A DNA stretch of 64,000 bases from GCA-2717185 sp964474755 (GCA_964474755.1 CAYYUG010000009.1:1-64000), one strand, 5' to 3'; shown: positions 17,479 to 27,493, numbered from the stretch's first letter. Translations and numbers: made by a program. Notes: generated from the sequence alone by a model not told the origin.

Positions 17479-18711
17479 TTGGCCCGCAATGACCTGATCA
17501 CCGCACTCGACATCGGCTCGACCAAGGTCTGCTGTTTTATCGCAGAGCTCGGTGAGAACGGCCGCGCACGTGTGATCGGTATCGCACATCACGCCAGTCA
17601 GGGCATCAAATCAGGCGCGATCATCAATATGGAGGACGCCCAGAACGCTGTCATTGGTGCCGTCAACGCGGCCGAGCAGATGGCCGGTACGACTATTCGC
17701 GAGGTGTTCGTCAACGTCAGCTGTGGCGCACCAGCAAATGGCGAGATTGACCTACAGACCTCGATTGGCAGCGGCACCATTGGCGACAACGAACTGCGCA
17801 AACTGTTCGGTGAAACGAAATTCCGCGATGAAACGCCGAACCGAGCGATGATTCATTCGATCCCGGTCGGCTATAAGATCGACGGCTCCAATGGTGTGCG
17901 CAATCCACGTGGCATGAACGGTCAAACCCTCGGCGTGCATATTAGAACCGTCTCCGTGGCTGCCAACGCAATTCGTAATCTCGACACCTGCATCAATCAT
18001 TGCCATCTGGACATCAGCAGCCATGTGGTCAGCCCCTATGCCTCCGGCCTGGCCTGCCTAGTGGAAGACGAAACCGATCTCGGCGTTACCGTGATCGATA
18101 TGGGAGGTGGCACGACCTCTTTTGCTGTGTTTTTTGATGGGGCACTGGCCTTCACCGACAGCATCCCTGTAGGTGGCCTACATGTAACCAACGACATCGC
18201 CCGAGGCCTATCGACCCCAATTAACCACGCAGAGCGGCTGAAGACCCTGTATGGTAACGCCTTGCCCTCGCAAACTGACGAGCGCGATAGTATCGACGCA
18301 CCGCAAATCGGCGAGGAAGATGAAGGCACTGTCAACCGGGTGCCAAAATCCTTCATCGTCAGCATCATCGCTCCTCGCTTGGAGGAAACCTTCGAGCTGG
18401 TCCGCGCCAAACTTGATGCCAGTGGTATGGACAAGGTCGCCGGCCGTCGCGTGGTACTGACCGGCGGCGCTAGCCAGCTGACAGGGGTTCGTGAATTGGC
18501 AGGCCAGCTGCTCGACAAACAAGTACGGCTCGGCAAACCAATTGGCGTGTCCGGTTTAGCTGAAGCAACCGGTGGCCCGGCTTTCGCGACAGGCGCAGGC
18601 CTACTGTTCTATGCGGCGGATAATCGCGGCGAAGTGCGCCCAGTCCGCCGCACAAAAACTACGAGCGGCCCCTTTGGCCGCATCGGAGGGTGGATACGTG
18701 AACATTTCTAA
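17479..18711 (+). CDS. ftsA: Cell division protein FtsA
   Basis: A 410-residue actin-fold ATPase that tethers FtsZ to the membrane. Motifs: ALDIGSTKVCCFIAEL (about 9-24, phosphate 1 loop), VTVIDMGGGTTSFAVF near 201 (phosphate 2), and VVLTGGASQLTGVREL near 323. The 1C subdomain follows the first strand. A C-terminal amphipathic helix, IGGWIREHF, forms the membrane anchor. The start is TTG at 17479 with a strong ribosome site AGAGAGGAA at 17462-17470, 8 bases upstream; no ATG is nearby. Confidence 0.95.
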   Translation: MARNDLITALDIGSTKVCCFIAELGENGRARVIGIAHHASQGIKSGAIINMEDAQNAVIGAVNAAEQMAGTTIREVFVNVSCGAPANGEIDLQTSIGSGTIGDNELRKLFGETKFRDETPNRAMIHSIPVGYKIDGSNGVRNPRGMNGQTLGVHIRTVSVAANAIRNLDTCINHCHLDISSHVVSPYASGLACLVEDETDLGVTVIDMGGGTTSFAVFFDGALAFTDSIPVGGLHVTNDIARGLSTPINHAERLKTLYGNALPSQTDERDSIDAPQIGEEDEGTVNRVPKSFIVSIIAPRLEETFELVRAKLDASGMDKVAGRRVVLTGGASQLTGVRELAGQLLDKQVRLGKPIGVSGLAEATGGPAFATGAGLLFYAADNRGEVRPVRRTKTTSGPFGRIGGWIREHF

Positions 18712-18810
18712 CGCACCCACTCGCAACCATATTCCGTGCACGCTGTGCATCGGAATAGATCGGCGAGAGCCGGTAATCCCTGATATTGCAACAGAATTCT
18801 GGAGGCATAC

Positions 18811-20382
18811 ATGACAATCAACCTCAGCATGCCAAAGTCGCAAGCCGATTTGAGGCCGAGCATTCTTGTCGTGGGTGTCGGCGGCGCAGGAGGAAACGCC
18901 GTCAACAACATGATCCGCTCGAATCTCGAAGGGGTCGACTTTGTCGTCTGCAACACCGACGCCCAAGCACTTAACCAGTCCCTGTCAGAGCGCCAAATTC
19001 AGATGGGTCTGGGGACTACAGAAGGCCTCGGAGCCGGGTCACGGCCGGAAATTGGCGCGGCTGCGGCCGAAGAAGCGCTGGACGAATTCCAGCATCACCT
19101 CAATGGGACCCATATGGTTTTCATCGCCGCCGGCATGGGCGGTGGAACGGGCACCGGCGGCGCCCCTGTCATCGCTCGGGCGGCACGAGAGCAAGGTATC
19201 CTAACCGTCGGCGTTGTCACAAAACCCTTTCAGTTCGAAGGTGGCCGGCGAATGTGCATCGCCGAGGAAGGGATTGAGGAGCTTCAGCAGTACGTCGATA
19301 CGCTAATAATCATCCCGAACCAGAATTTGTTTCGTATCGCCAACGAGAAAACAACTTTCGCCGACGCGTTCAAGATGGCGGACGATGTTTTGTATTCCGG
19401 TGTGCGTGGCGTTACTGACCTGATGGTCATGCCAGGTCTGATCAATCTCGATTTTGCCGACATCCGGACAGTGATGAGCGAGATGGGCAAAGCGATGATG
19501 GGTACCGGCGAGGCGGATGGCGACAAGCGCGCCGTGGAGTCGGCGGAACGAGCGATCTCCAACCCTCTTCTCGACGACGTCACAATGCAGGGTGCCAAGG
19601 GCGTGCTAATCAATATTACTGGCGGCCCGGACATGACTCTGTTCGAGGTCGACGAGGCAGCCAACCGCATTCGCCAGGAAGTCGACGAAGAAGCCAACAT
19701 CATCTTCGGCTCGACCTTCGAGGAAGCGCTCGAAGGCTCGATCCGGGTTTCAGTTGTCGCAACTGGCATAGAAGCCGCGACCAATGCCGAGCAGCGCCCG
19801 ATGCCGATTGGCCTGACTACCGTAATGCCGAACAGCCACGTGGGAAGCACTCCTGTGGACCTGTCTTCCGAACCTAAACCCGTCGAGGAGCTGGTTACTG
19901 GATTAGAAGTAGGCCTGCCAACCGAGGAACCAAAAGCATCAGATAGGATAGCTGAAGCCGAAGCGACCGAGGGTGAGTTGATTGCTGAGCCGGAGGAACC
20001 GAAACCGGTGTTGCCACAACGACCGGCCTTCATACCGCCGCGCCCGACACTGCCAGGCGATAAAGCTTCGGAAGCCAAACCGGCAGAACCGTTCGCAGCC
20101 GCGGCATTCGAGAACGCCCGCAGTGAACCACCTCAGCCGCGCCGGAAAAGCTTGACCCTGTTCGAACGCATGACCGGTAGTGGCCGAGCCCGAACACAAG
20201 CCGAACCCACGCCACCATTGGTTAAAACGGAATCCAAGGCCGAACCAAAACCAGAGATGACAGACACGGATCCTGGCCAGCCACAACTGAGTGGTCTCGG
20301 ATCAGCTGATCCGGCACCTCCGTCCGTGGCCGAGGAGGAAACGTTAGAAATCCCAGCATTCCTTCGCCGGCAAGCCAACTAG
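18811..20382 (+). CDS. ftsZ: Cell division GTPase FtsZ
   Basis: A 523-residue tubulin homologue that forms the Z ring. The GTPase domain covers about 15-330, with VVGVGGAGGNAVNNM near 20, the GTP signature GGGTGTGG at about 110-117, and the T7 loop NLDFADIRTVMSEMG (about 211-225). Next is a variable, acidic and proline-rich linker of about 180 residues, long as in alphaproteobacteria. The conserved C-terminal peptide LEIPAFLRRQAN (512-523) binds FtsA. The ribosome site ctggagg lies about 7 bases upstream. A 99-bp spacer after ftsA may hold its own promoter, but I see no clear one. Confidence 0.97.
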   Translation: MTINLSMPKSQADLRPSILVVGVGGAGGNAVNNMIRSNLEGVDFVVCNTDAQALNQSLSERQIQMGLGTTEGLGAGSRPEIGAAAAEEALDEFQHHLNGTHMVFIAAGMGGGTGTGGAPVIARAAREQGILTVGVVTKPFQFEGGRRMCIAEEGIEELQQYVDTLIIIPNQNLFRIANEKTTFADAFKMADDVLYSGVRGVTDLMVMPGLINLDFADIRTVMSEMGKAMMGTGEADGDKRAVESAERAISNPLLDDVTMQGAKGVLINITGGPDMTLFEVDEAANRIRQEVDEEANIIFGSTFEEALEGSIRVSVVATGIEAATNAEQRPMPIGLTTVMPNSHVGSTPVDLSSEPKPVEELVTGLEVGLPTEEPKASDRIAEAEATEGELIAEPEEPKPVLPQRPAFIPPRPTLPGDKASEAKPAEPFAAAAFENARSEPPQPRRKSLTLFERMTGSGRARTQAEPTPPLVKTESKAEPKPEMTDTDPGQPQLSGLGSADPAPPSVAEEETLEIPAFLRRQAN

Positions 20383-20414
20383 ATTAGGCAAAAAACAAAC
20401 GCAATATCTGGAAG

Positions 20415-20448
20415 TTACGCGGCCGTACTAAAAAGTGTGGCCGCGTAA
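20415..20448 (+). terminator. Hairpin after ftsZ, probable dcw terminator
   Basis: A perfect 10-bp inverted repeat (TTACGCGGCC / GGCCGCGTAA) extends by four more pairs, two of them G-U, to a 14-bp stem with a 6-nt loop (TAAAAA). It starts 32 bp after the ftsZ stop. No T-run follows, so it may be a weak terminator, an mRNA 3' stabiliser, or Rho-dependent. Confidence 0.5.
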
Positions 20449-20587
20449 TAATTCGTAACAAAGAGTGATTTGAGCCTAGACACTGATGTTGTTACATCTG
20501 CATGCAAACCATGCGATAAAAAACATATCAACTTAACCACGTTCGTATCTGATCAATATGCAGGGTGAAATAGAAGGTTCCGAGGGG

Positions 20588-21529
20588 ATGGAGAAATTGA
20601 GCAAGCTCGCCGTGTCTTCGTGGCAGCATACGCTGAAAACTAGCATCTGCTGCTGCGGCGTCGGTCTCCATACAGGTGATAAAATTACGATGGAGCTGCA
20701 TCCCGCGGCAGCAAATACCGGAATCGTGTTTCGGCGTACCGATGTAGCAAAGCCCCAGCGCGACGTGCATGCCCGGTACGACAATGTCGGCAGCACTAAC
20801 ATGTGCACTATGCTGGTCAATGCAGACGGTGTCAGTGTGTCGACGGTCGAACACCTGATGGCAGCCTTGTCCGGCTGCGAGATTGACAATGTACTCGTTG
20901 TACTCAACGGCCCGGAAGTCCCGATCATGGATGGAAGCGCCGAACCGTTCGTCTTCCTTATCGAGTGCGCAGGCACGATCGAATTGGACGAACCTCGCCA
21001 AGCCATTCAAGTTCTGCACCCAGTTATGGTCCAAGATGGCAACAGTGTTGCCCGCCTGGAACCCGCAGACTGCTTTTCCATCGAGTTCGGCATCGATTTC
21101 GACAGTGCCGCCATCGGCCGACAGAATTTTAATATGGACGTGTCGCCTAATACGTTCAAGACCGATATTTCGCGCGCGCGGACATTCGGTTTTCTGCATG
21201 AGGTCGAAGCCCTTCGCAACGCTGGACTTGGCCAGGGCGGTTCGCTCGATAATGTTATCGTCGTCGATGGCGACAAGGTAATGAATAGTGACGGGCTGCG
21301 TTTCGACAACGAGTTTGTACGCCACAAGGTGCTAGATTGCATCGGTGACATGTATCTTGCTGGCGGCCCGCTTATTGGCAAATTTTGCGGTGTGCGTGCC
21401 GGTCACGCCCTGCATCACAGACTACTGGAGACACTGTTTGCCGAGGATACGGCCTGGACGACCATCGCCATGGACCGGCGTATGCCACTCGCTGCCTGGC
21501 ACCCAGAAGCGATCGCCGCGACTGCATAA
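20588..21529 (+). CDS. lpxC: UDP-3-O-acyl-N-acetylglucosamine deacetylase LpxC
   Basis: A zinc deacetylase that catalyses the committed step of lipid A synthesis. The ATG at 20588 gives 313 residues, with AGAAGG at 20572-20577 ten bases upstream. The in-frame ATG at 20558 (323 residues) has no ribosome site. Motifs: CCGVGLHTGDKITMEL near 22-37, zinc ligands in VSTVEHLMAALSG and in FVRHKVLDCIGD (His, Asp), and the catalytic His in GHALHHRLL. It lies directly downstream of the ftsZ hairpin, the usual alphaproteobacterial arrangement. Confidence 0.95.
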   Translation: MEKLSKLAVSSWQHTLKTSICCCGVGLHTGDKITMELHPAAANTGIVFRRTDVAKPQRDVHARYDNVGSTNMCTMLVNADGVSVSTVEHLMAALSGCEIDNVLVVLNGPEVPIMDGSAEPFVFLIECAGTIELDEPRQAIQVLHPVMVQDGNSVARLEPADCFSIEFGIDFDSAAIGRQNFNMDVSPNTFKTDISRARTFGFLHEVEALRNAGLGQGGSLDNVIVVDGDKVMNSDGLRFDNEFVRHKVLDCIGDMYLAGGPLIGKFCGVRAGHALHHRLLETLFAEDTAWTTIAMDRRMPLAAWHPEAIAATA

Positions 21530-21644
21530 CGGGCTATATAAAGAAACGTCAGTTCCGGTGGGAAATACTCACCGCCAATGATATGTTCCAAGGTGTTAAT
21601 TCGGAAATATTCTGAACACCGTTGCGCCAACGCTGCTACTGACG

Positions 21645-22481
21645 ATGTACCAAAACGCCACTAAACCGCGCTCTTGTAGCAAAATTATACGCGTACTCTG
21701 TCTTTTAGTCGCTATCCTGACAACCGCCTGTGCGGATGGCGATGAGGATAGCTATCGTGCGCGCACGGTTGAGCGTCTGTACAATTCAGGCGTCGACGCC
21801 CTACAGCGCGAGGACTACAAAAATGCAGTGCTTTCGTTTGACGAGGTCGAGCGGCAGCACCCCTATTCTGTCTGGGCAACCAAGGCCCAGCTGATGTCCG
21901 CTTATGCATCCTATAAGCAGGACGACTACAACAACGCGCTCGTCGGATTGGATCGATTCATCGAACTCCACCCGGGCAACCCAGATGTTGGATACGCCTA
22001 TTATTTGAAAGGTCTTTCCTATTACGAGCAAATCTCGGATGTCGGCCGCGATCAAAAGATGACCGAACTGGCGTCAACCGCGCTTCGCGATGTTGTGCGC
22101 CGCTATCCAGACACCAAGTATGGTCGAGACGCGCGAGCGAAGCTCGACCTGGTCAACGACCATCTCGCCGGTAAAGATATGGCAGTTGGTCGATACTATC
22201 AGAAACGACGAGACCTTCTGGCGGCGATCAACCGCTTCCGGTCCGTCCTGCAAAACTACCAAACCACGACCCACGTTCCTGAAGCGCTTCTCCGCCTGAC
22301 AGAATCATATCTTTCGTTAGGTATCACAGACGAGGCGCAAATGGCCGCGGCGGTTCTGGGCCATAACTTCCCAGGCAGCAATTGGTACGCGGACAGCTAT
22401 GCCCTGCTCGAACAGCGCAACCTTCAACCCGCGCAAAAGCAAAATTCGTGGCTTAGTTGGATGTGGGACTGGGCCAACTGA
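21645..22481 (+). CDS. bamD: Outer membrane assembly lipoprotein BamD
   Basis: A 278-residue lipoprotein of the BAM complex that inserts beta-barrel proteins into the outer membrane. It has an N-terminal signal with a hydrophobic core (about 14-25) and lipobox LTTAC, making Cys29 the lipidated residue. TPR-like repeats follow, starting with ERLYNSGVDALQREDYKNAV, then SVWATKAQLMSAYASYKQDD and GNPDVGYAYYLKGLSYY. The length is slightly above E. coli BamD (245). It ends 7 bp before recN. Confidence 0.93.
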   Translation: MYQNATKPRSCSKIIRVLCLLVAILTTACADGDEDSYRARTVERLYNSGVDALQREDYKNAVLSFDEVERQHPYSVWATKAQLMSAYASYKQDDYNNALVGLDRFIELHPGNPDVGYAYYLKGLSYYEQISDVGRDQKMTELASTALRDVVRRYPDTKYGRDARAKLDLVNDHLAGKDMAVGRYYQKRRDLLAAINRFRSVLQNYQTTTHVPEALLRLTESYLSLGITDEAQMAAAVLGHNFPGSNWYADSYALLEQRNLQPAQKQNSWLSWMWDWAN

Positions 22482-22488
22482 CTCCCCA

Positions 22489-24159
22489 ATGTTAAAGGCG
22501 CTGAGCATTCGGAATGTGGTCCTCATCGAGCGGCTCGATCTGGCCTTTCAAGCCGGACTGTGCGTGCTGACCGGCGAAACCGGCGCCGGTAAAACGATTC
22601 TACTGGACGCGCTGGGTTTGGCACTGGGCGCACGGGCGGAACCTAACCTGTTACGCCAAGGCAATGACAGCGCCTCGGTCGCAGCTAGCTTTGAGATTTC
22701 CGCAGATCACCCTACTAACCGTCTGCTTGTAGAGCACGGAATTGAACCTGAAGATGGGATCGTCTTGCGGCGCACCTTGAACGGTTCAGGCCGATCACGT
22801 GCGTTCATCAACGATCAAGCGACCAGTGTCGCAATGTTGAAACGAGTAGGCGAGTCATTGGTAGAAATTCAAGGACAGTTCGAACAACACGGGCTGTTGG
22901 ATTCGACAGCCCATCTCTCTTTTCTCGACATGTTCGGCAAACTACAGCGTCAAGTGTCGACCGTGACCGATACCCACCGCGCCTGGCGCGCGGCCGAAAC
23001 GGCACTTGCCGATGCCGTAGCGGAAGCAGAGAAAATGCGCCAGGACGAAGACTATCTAAGGCACGCGCTGGAGGAACTTGATGCTCTCGACCCGCAGGTC
23101 GGCGAAGACGCGGCACTGACTGAAACGCGGCGCTTCCTGATGCAGGCGGAGCAGATCGTCGGCGCGATCGAAGCGGCCCGATCCGAATTCGACGCCAGAA
23201 AACCTGTCAGCGATTCTTTACGTGCGGCCCTTCGCAAACTTGAACGACTCTCCAAGACGGCGGGCGGACGGTTAGACGAGGCGATTGCCGCTTTAGACCA
23301 GGCCCTGGCGGAGGTCGAGACAGCTAGTTCAGTGCTGAGCGAGGCGGCCCGATCTATCGATACAGATGATGGGCGTCTCAACCAAATCGAGGAGCGTCTC
23401 TTTGCGTTGCGCGAAATTGGACGAAAGCACCGCGTTGATGTCGAAATGCTGCCCGATTTGCGGCAAAGCTTCTGCGACCAACTGTCCGCAATCAATCAAC
23501 AAACTAATACGCTCACACAGCTCGATAGCGCGGTACAGAAAGCAAAAATTATCTTCAAAAATGAAGCGGAAACCCTCAGAAAAGCACGTATCAGGGCGGC
23601 TAACACGCTCGATAAAGCGGTGAATAAGGAGTTGCCGCCTCTCAAACTCGAAAATGCCATCTTCACTACAGAAATAGAGCGGCTGGATGAAGACAGCTGG
23701 AGTGAAACTGGATTAGACCGCGCAAGTTTCATGGTTGCTACCAATCCCGGCGAACCCGCGGGGCCAATCGGTCGGATCGCATCAGGCGGCGAGCTGTCTC
23801 GCTTCATGCTCGCCCTGAAGCTGGTGCTGATCTCTAGTGGCGAACAGCCCTCATTAATTTTTGACGAGGTCGATAGCGGAGTCGGCGGTGCAACAGCTCA
23901 CGCGATTGGCCAACGATTATGGCGTCTGTCCGCTCGCACGCAGTTGCTTGTTGTTACCCATTCGCCACAAGTTGCCGCCCGCGGCTCCGACCATCTGCTC
24001 GTTCAAAAAGCCAGTGCCGGAGACCGCATCATTACTGACGTGACACGGTTAGGTGGCAATTCTCGACTGGAAGAGGTGGCCCGTATGCTGTCCGGTGCAC
24101 TAATTACCGCCGAAGCACGCGCCGCAGCTGCCCGCTTGATCGAAGGAAACGTCCCGTGA
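22489..24159 (+). CDS. recN: DNA repair ATPase RecN
   Basis: A 556-residue SMC-like ATPase for double-strand-break repair. The ATG at 22489 gives MLKALSIRNVVLIERLDL, the typical RecN start; a longer frame overlaps bamD. Motifs: Walker A GETGAGKTILLDALGL (about 31-46), a long coiled coil (about 150-370), the ABC signature IASGGELSRFMLALKL near 427, Walker B LIFDEVDSGVGG near 456, and TQLLVVTHSPQVAA. The stop overlaps ligA by 4 bp. Confidence 0.95.
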   Translation: MLKALSIRNVVLIERLDLAFQAGLCVLTGETGAGKTILLDALGLALGARAEPNLLRQGNDSASVAASFEISADHPTNRLLVEHGIEPEDGIVLRRTLNGSGRSRAFINDQATSVAMLKRVGESLVEIQGQFEQHGLLDSTAHLSFLDMFGKLQRQVSTVTDTHRAWRAAETALADAVAEAEKMRQDEDYLRHALEELDALDPQVGEDAALTETRRFLMQAEQIVGAIEAARSEFDARKPVSDSLRAALRKLERLSKTAGGRLDEAIAALDQALAEVETASSVLSEAARSIDTDDGRLNQIEERLFALREIGRKHRVDVEMLPDLRQSFCDQLSAINQQTNTLTQLDSAVQKAKIIFKNEAETLRKARIRAANTLDKAVNKELPPLKLENAIFTTEIERLDEDSWSETGLDRASFMVATNPGEPAGPIGRIASGGELSRFMLALKLVLISSGEQPSLIFDEVDSGVGGATAHAIGQRLWRLSARTQLLVVTHSPQVAARGSDHLLVQKASAGDRIITDVTRLGGNSRLEEVARMLSGALITAEARAAAARLIEGNVP

Positions 24160-26243
24160 CGCCATCGGAAAAAGACGCCGACGCCCTGTCCCCCGAAGAG
24201 GCCACCAACGAACTGGCGGAACTGGCCGAGGCTATCACCTTCCACGACCGGCTATACCATCAGCAAGATGCGCCAAAGATCAGCGATGCCGACTATGACG
24301 CACTTCGCCGGCGCAACGACGCGATTGAAGCAAAATTTCCTGATCTGGTTCGCGACGACAGTCCGAGCAAAAACGTCGGTACAACGCCATCCTCAGGTTT
24401 TGCAAAAGTAAAACATGCACGGCCAATGCTGTCCCTGTCGAACGCGTTCGACGAAAACGACTTGGTCGAATTCTTGGCGCGAATTCGACGTTTCCTCGGA
24501 TTGGAAGAAAACGAAAAGGTCGACTTCGTGGCCGAACCAAAAATTGACGGATTGTCTGCTTCGCTTCGCTACGAAAATGGCATCTTACGGGTCGGCGCCA
24601 CGCGTGGGGACGGAGCGACCGGCGAAGATATCACGGCAAATTTGCGGACCATCGGTGACATCCCGGAATTTCTACCCGATGGTGCACCGGATATCTTTGA
24701 AGTTCGCGGCGAAGTATATATGAGTCAGGACGATTTTTTTGCCCTAAATAAACGCCAGACCGCGGAAGGAAGCAAAATTTTCGCCAATCCGCGCAACGCC
24801 GCTGCGGGCAGCCTGCGACAGCTCGATTCCGAGATCACCAAAAGCCGGCCTCTTTGTTTTTTCGCATACTCTACCGGCGAGATGAGCACCAACCCAGCGA
24901 ACACCCATTGGGATCTCCTGTCACATCTCAACGATTGGGGTTTCACCGTCAACCCGCTCTCCAGAATGTGCACCAGCAGCGACGATGCAATCGCGCTCTA
25001 TGACGAGATCGCCGCGATGCGAGCGTCCCTGCCCTACGATATCGACGGCATCGTCTACAAGATAAACCGAATTGATTGGCAAACCAGGCTCGGCATGGTG
25101 AGCCGCGCACCGCGCTGGGCCATCGCGCATAAATTCGCCGCCGAGCAAGCTGAAACCTTACTACATGCCATTTCAATCCAGGTTGGCCGCACCGGCGCGC
25201 TAACCCCGGTCGCGGAGCTGAATCCGATCACCGTCGGCGGCGTCGTTGTCAGTCGCGCTACACTGCATAATGCAGACGAAATCAAACGAAAGGACATCCG
25301 CATTGGCGATACAGTCGTTGTCCAGCGCGCCGGGGACGTGATTCCGCAGATTGTATGCGTAATACCGGAAAAACGAACTGGAGATCCAAAACCCTTCGAC
25401 TTTCCGGCCCGCTGCCCGAAATGCGGCAGCGCCGTTATCCAAGAAGATGGAGGAGTAGTTCGCCGCTGCACTGGTGGGCTAATTTGTCCAACTCAAGCGT
25501 TGGAGCGGCTGAAACATTTTATCAGCCGCGATGCATTCGACATTGAGGGTTTCGGCGGCAAGCATATCGAGACCTTTCGAGCCGACGGACTGATCGAAAC
25601 GCCTGCGGATATCTTTCGACTGCACAACCATGCCGAAGAGTTGACCCAACGCGAAGGATGGGGTGAGCAATCGACGGAAAATCTCATGGCAGCCATTGAA
25701 GCAGGACGTACTATCTCGTTAGACCGTTTCATCTACTCCTTGGGCATCCGCCAAGTCGGGCAATCGACCGCCCGATTACTGGCGAAAAACTACGGCACCC
25801 AAGAGGCGCTTGCCTTGGCGATGGCGGAAGCGCAGGACCGCGCGTCGGAAGCCTATGCCGGGCTAATCGCCATCGACGGTATCGGCCCCTCCGTCGCCGC
25901 CGACCTTGCCGCCTTCTTCGCCGAGGACCATAACTGCGCGGCCCTCGCCGATCTAAACGCTGAACTCGATATTGAACCCTTCGCACAGGAAGAGAGCGAT
26001 TCACCGATTGCCGGCCGTACTATCGTGTTTACTGGAACTTTGGAACAGATGACCCGTGGCGAGGCCAAGGCGCGTGCCGAAGAATTGGGTGCCAAGGTTT
26101 CCGGATCCGTATCCAAGAAAACTGACTATGTGGTTGCCGGACCCGGAGCTGGCTCCAAGGTAAAGAAGGCTACAGAACTTGGTGTCAAAGTACTTAGCGA
26201 GGTGGAGTGGCGCGAAATATTGGACGGGAAGAGCGAGCTTTGA
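24156..26243 (+). CDS. ligA: NAD-dependent DNA ligase LigA
   Basis: A 695-residue ligase that seals nicks using NAD+. Domains in order: Ia NAD-binding domain (DRLYHQQDAPKISDADYDAL, about 31-50), an adenylation domain with active-site Lys129 in EPKIDGLSA, an OB fold, a four-cysteine zinc site (CPKCGSAV with CTGGLICP), helix-hairpin-helix repeats, and a C-terminal BRCT domain (about 615-690, GRTIVFTGTLEQMTRGEAKA). Length and order are canonical. It overlaps recN by 4 bp. Confidence 0.97.
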   Translation: MTPSEKDADALSPEEATNELAELAEAITFHDRLYHQQDAPKISDADYDALRRRNDAIEAKFPDLVRDDSPSKNVGTTPSSGFAKVKHARPMLSLSNAFDENDLVEFLARIRRFLGLEENEKVDFVAEPKIDGLSASLRYENGILRVGATRGDGATGEDITANLRTIGDIPEFLPDGAPDIFEVRGEVYMSQDDFFALNKRQTAEGSKIFANPRNAAAGSLRQLDSEITKSRPLCFFAYSTGEMSTNPANTHWDLLSHLNDWGFTVNPLSRMCTSSDDAIALYDEIAAMRASLPYDIDGIVYKINRIDWQTRLGMVSRAPRWAIAHKFAAEQAETLLHAISIQVGRTGALTPVAELNPITVGGVVVSRATLHNADEIKRKDIRIGDTVVVQRAGDVIPQIVCVIPEKRTGDPKPFDFPARCPKCGSAVIQEDGGVVRRCTGGLICPTQALERLKHFISRDAFDIEGFGGKHIETFRADGLIETPADIFRLHNHAEELTQREGWGEQSTENLMAAIEAGRTISLDRFIYSLGIRQVGQSTARLLAKNYGTQEALALAMAEAQDRASEAYAGLIAIDGIGPSVAADLAAFFAEDHNCAALADLNAELDIEPFAQEESDSPIAGRTIVFTGTLEQMTRGEAKARAEELGAKVSGSVSKKTDYVVAGPGAGSKVKKATELGVKVLSEVEWREILDGKSEL

Positions 26244-26320
26244 TCCGGTCAATCCTGTTACCCATTGCTTTGACGATGCTGAAGTCACAACATGACGTCG
26301 AGTAGAGAGGAGAGCCTACT

Positions 26321-27493
26321 ATGGCTTTGAAAGAAGAAATTGTCGCTTTTGAGGACGAAATTCGCGACTGGCGACGCGATATCCACGCCCATCCGGAAAC
26401 CGCATTCGAGGAAACCCGAACCTCGGATATCGTGGCCAAGAAGCTTCAGTCTTTTGGTATCTCAGTGCATCGCGGGCTTGCCAAGACCGGCGTTGTCGGC
26501 ACATTGAAGGTTGGCGAGTCCAATCGAGCGATTGGGTTGCGCGCTGATCTCGACGCGCTCGATATCCTGGAAGAAAACACCTTCAACCATGCCTCAACTA
26601 ATCCTGGTAAAATGCACGCCTGCGGCCACGACGGGCACACCGCGATGCTGCTGGGCGCTGCGTGCTACCTGTCGGAGACACGGAACTTCAACGGCACCGT
26701 CCAATTCATTTTCCAGCCGGCCGAAGAAAATGAAGCGGGCGGCCGCGTGATGGTCGAAGACGGGTTGTTCGAGTTATTTCCAGTCGAGGCGGTGTACGGT
26801 ATGCACAATCAACCGGGCCTACCCCTAGGCAAGTTCGGCGTAACTCACAGTTCGGCAATGGCATCAGCCGATATGTTCAATATCACCATCACCGGCAAAG
26901 GCTCGCACGCCGCCCACCCCCATCATGGCGCCGATCCCATCGTCACCGGCGCAGAAGTGGTTCAGGCTCTGCAACGCATCGCCAGCCGTTCCGTCAACCC
27001 GATCGAGTCTGTCGTGGTCAGCGTGACCCAGTTTCATGCCGGAACCAACACCAACGTCATCCCGGAAACGGCAACGATCATGGGCACCTGCCGCACCCTA
27101 AAACCTGCGGTGCAAGACATTGTGGAAGCACGTATCGACGAAATCCTAAGAGGCATTACTAGCGCGCACGGGTTGAGCTACAGTTTCGAATACGACAGGC
27201 GTTACCCGGTGCTAATCAACACAGAAGAAGAAACCCTCGCGGCAACAGCTGCAGCGGTTAAGGTGGTCGGAGCGGAGAACGTAATCACCACCCACCCGCC
27301 GACAATGGGCTCGGAGGATTTTGCCTGGATGCTTCAGGATCACCCCGGCTGCTACATTCGCGTCGGCAACGGCGAAGGTCTAGATGGCGGCTGCGTCGTG
27401 CACAACCCGCACTACGACTTTAACGATGCGGCCGCAGTCTATGGCGCCAGCTACTGGGCAACTTTGGTCGAACAGGAGCTGTCTGTCGGGTAG
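26321..27493 (+). CDS. M20-family amidohydrolase (hippurate/N-acyl-amino-acid hydrolase-like)
   Basis: A 390-residue di-metal hydrolase of the M20D group, which removes acyl groups from N-acyl amino acids such as hippurate or N-acetyl amino acids. Motifs: RRDIHAHPETAFEE (about 18-31), metal ligands Cys101 and His103 in ACGHDGHTAM, the Glu pair 135-136 in PAEENEAGG, His162 in YGMHNQPG, and MGSEDFAWML near the end. The dimerisation domain sits in the middle. No signal peptide, so cytosolic. It follows ligA after 77 bp with a good ribosome site (agagaggagag). The true substrate cannot be told from sequence. Confidence 0.85.
   Translation: MALKEEIVAFEDEIRDWRRDIHAHPETAFEETRTSDIVAKKLQSFGISVHRGLAKTGVVGTLKVGESNRAIGLRADLDALDILEENTFNHASTNPGKMHACGHDGHTAMLLGAACYLSETRNFNGTVQFIFQPAEENEAGGRVMVEDGLFELFPVEAVYGMHNQPGLPLGKFGVTHSSAMASADMFNITITGKGSHAAHPHHGADPIVTGAEVVQALQRIASRSVNPIESVVVSVTQFHAGTNTNVIPETATIMGTCRTLKPAVQDIVEARIDEILRGITSAHGLSYSFEYDRRYPVLINTEEETLAATAAAVKVVGAENVITTHPPTMGSEDFAWMLQDHPGCYIRVGNGEGLDGGCVVHNPHYDFNDAAAVYGASYWATLVEQELSVG

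Noticed and set aside
22399..22488. Upstream extension of recN into bamD
   Set aside because: The sequence is the shadow of bamD; RecN homology begins at the ATG 22489.
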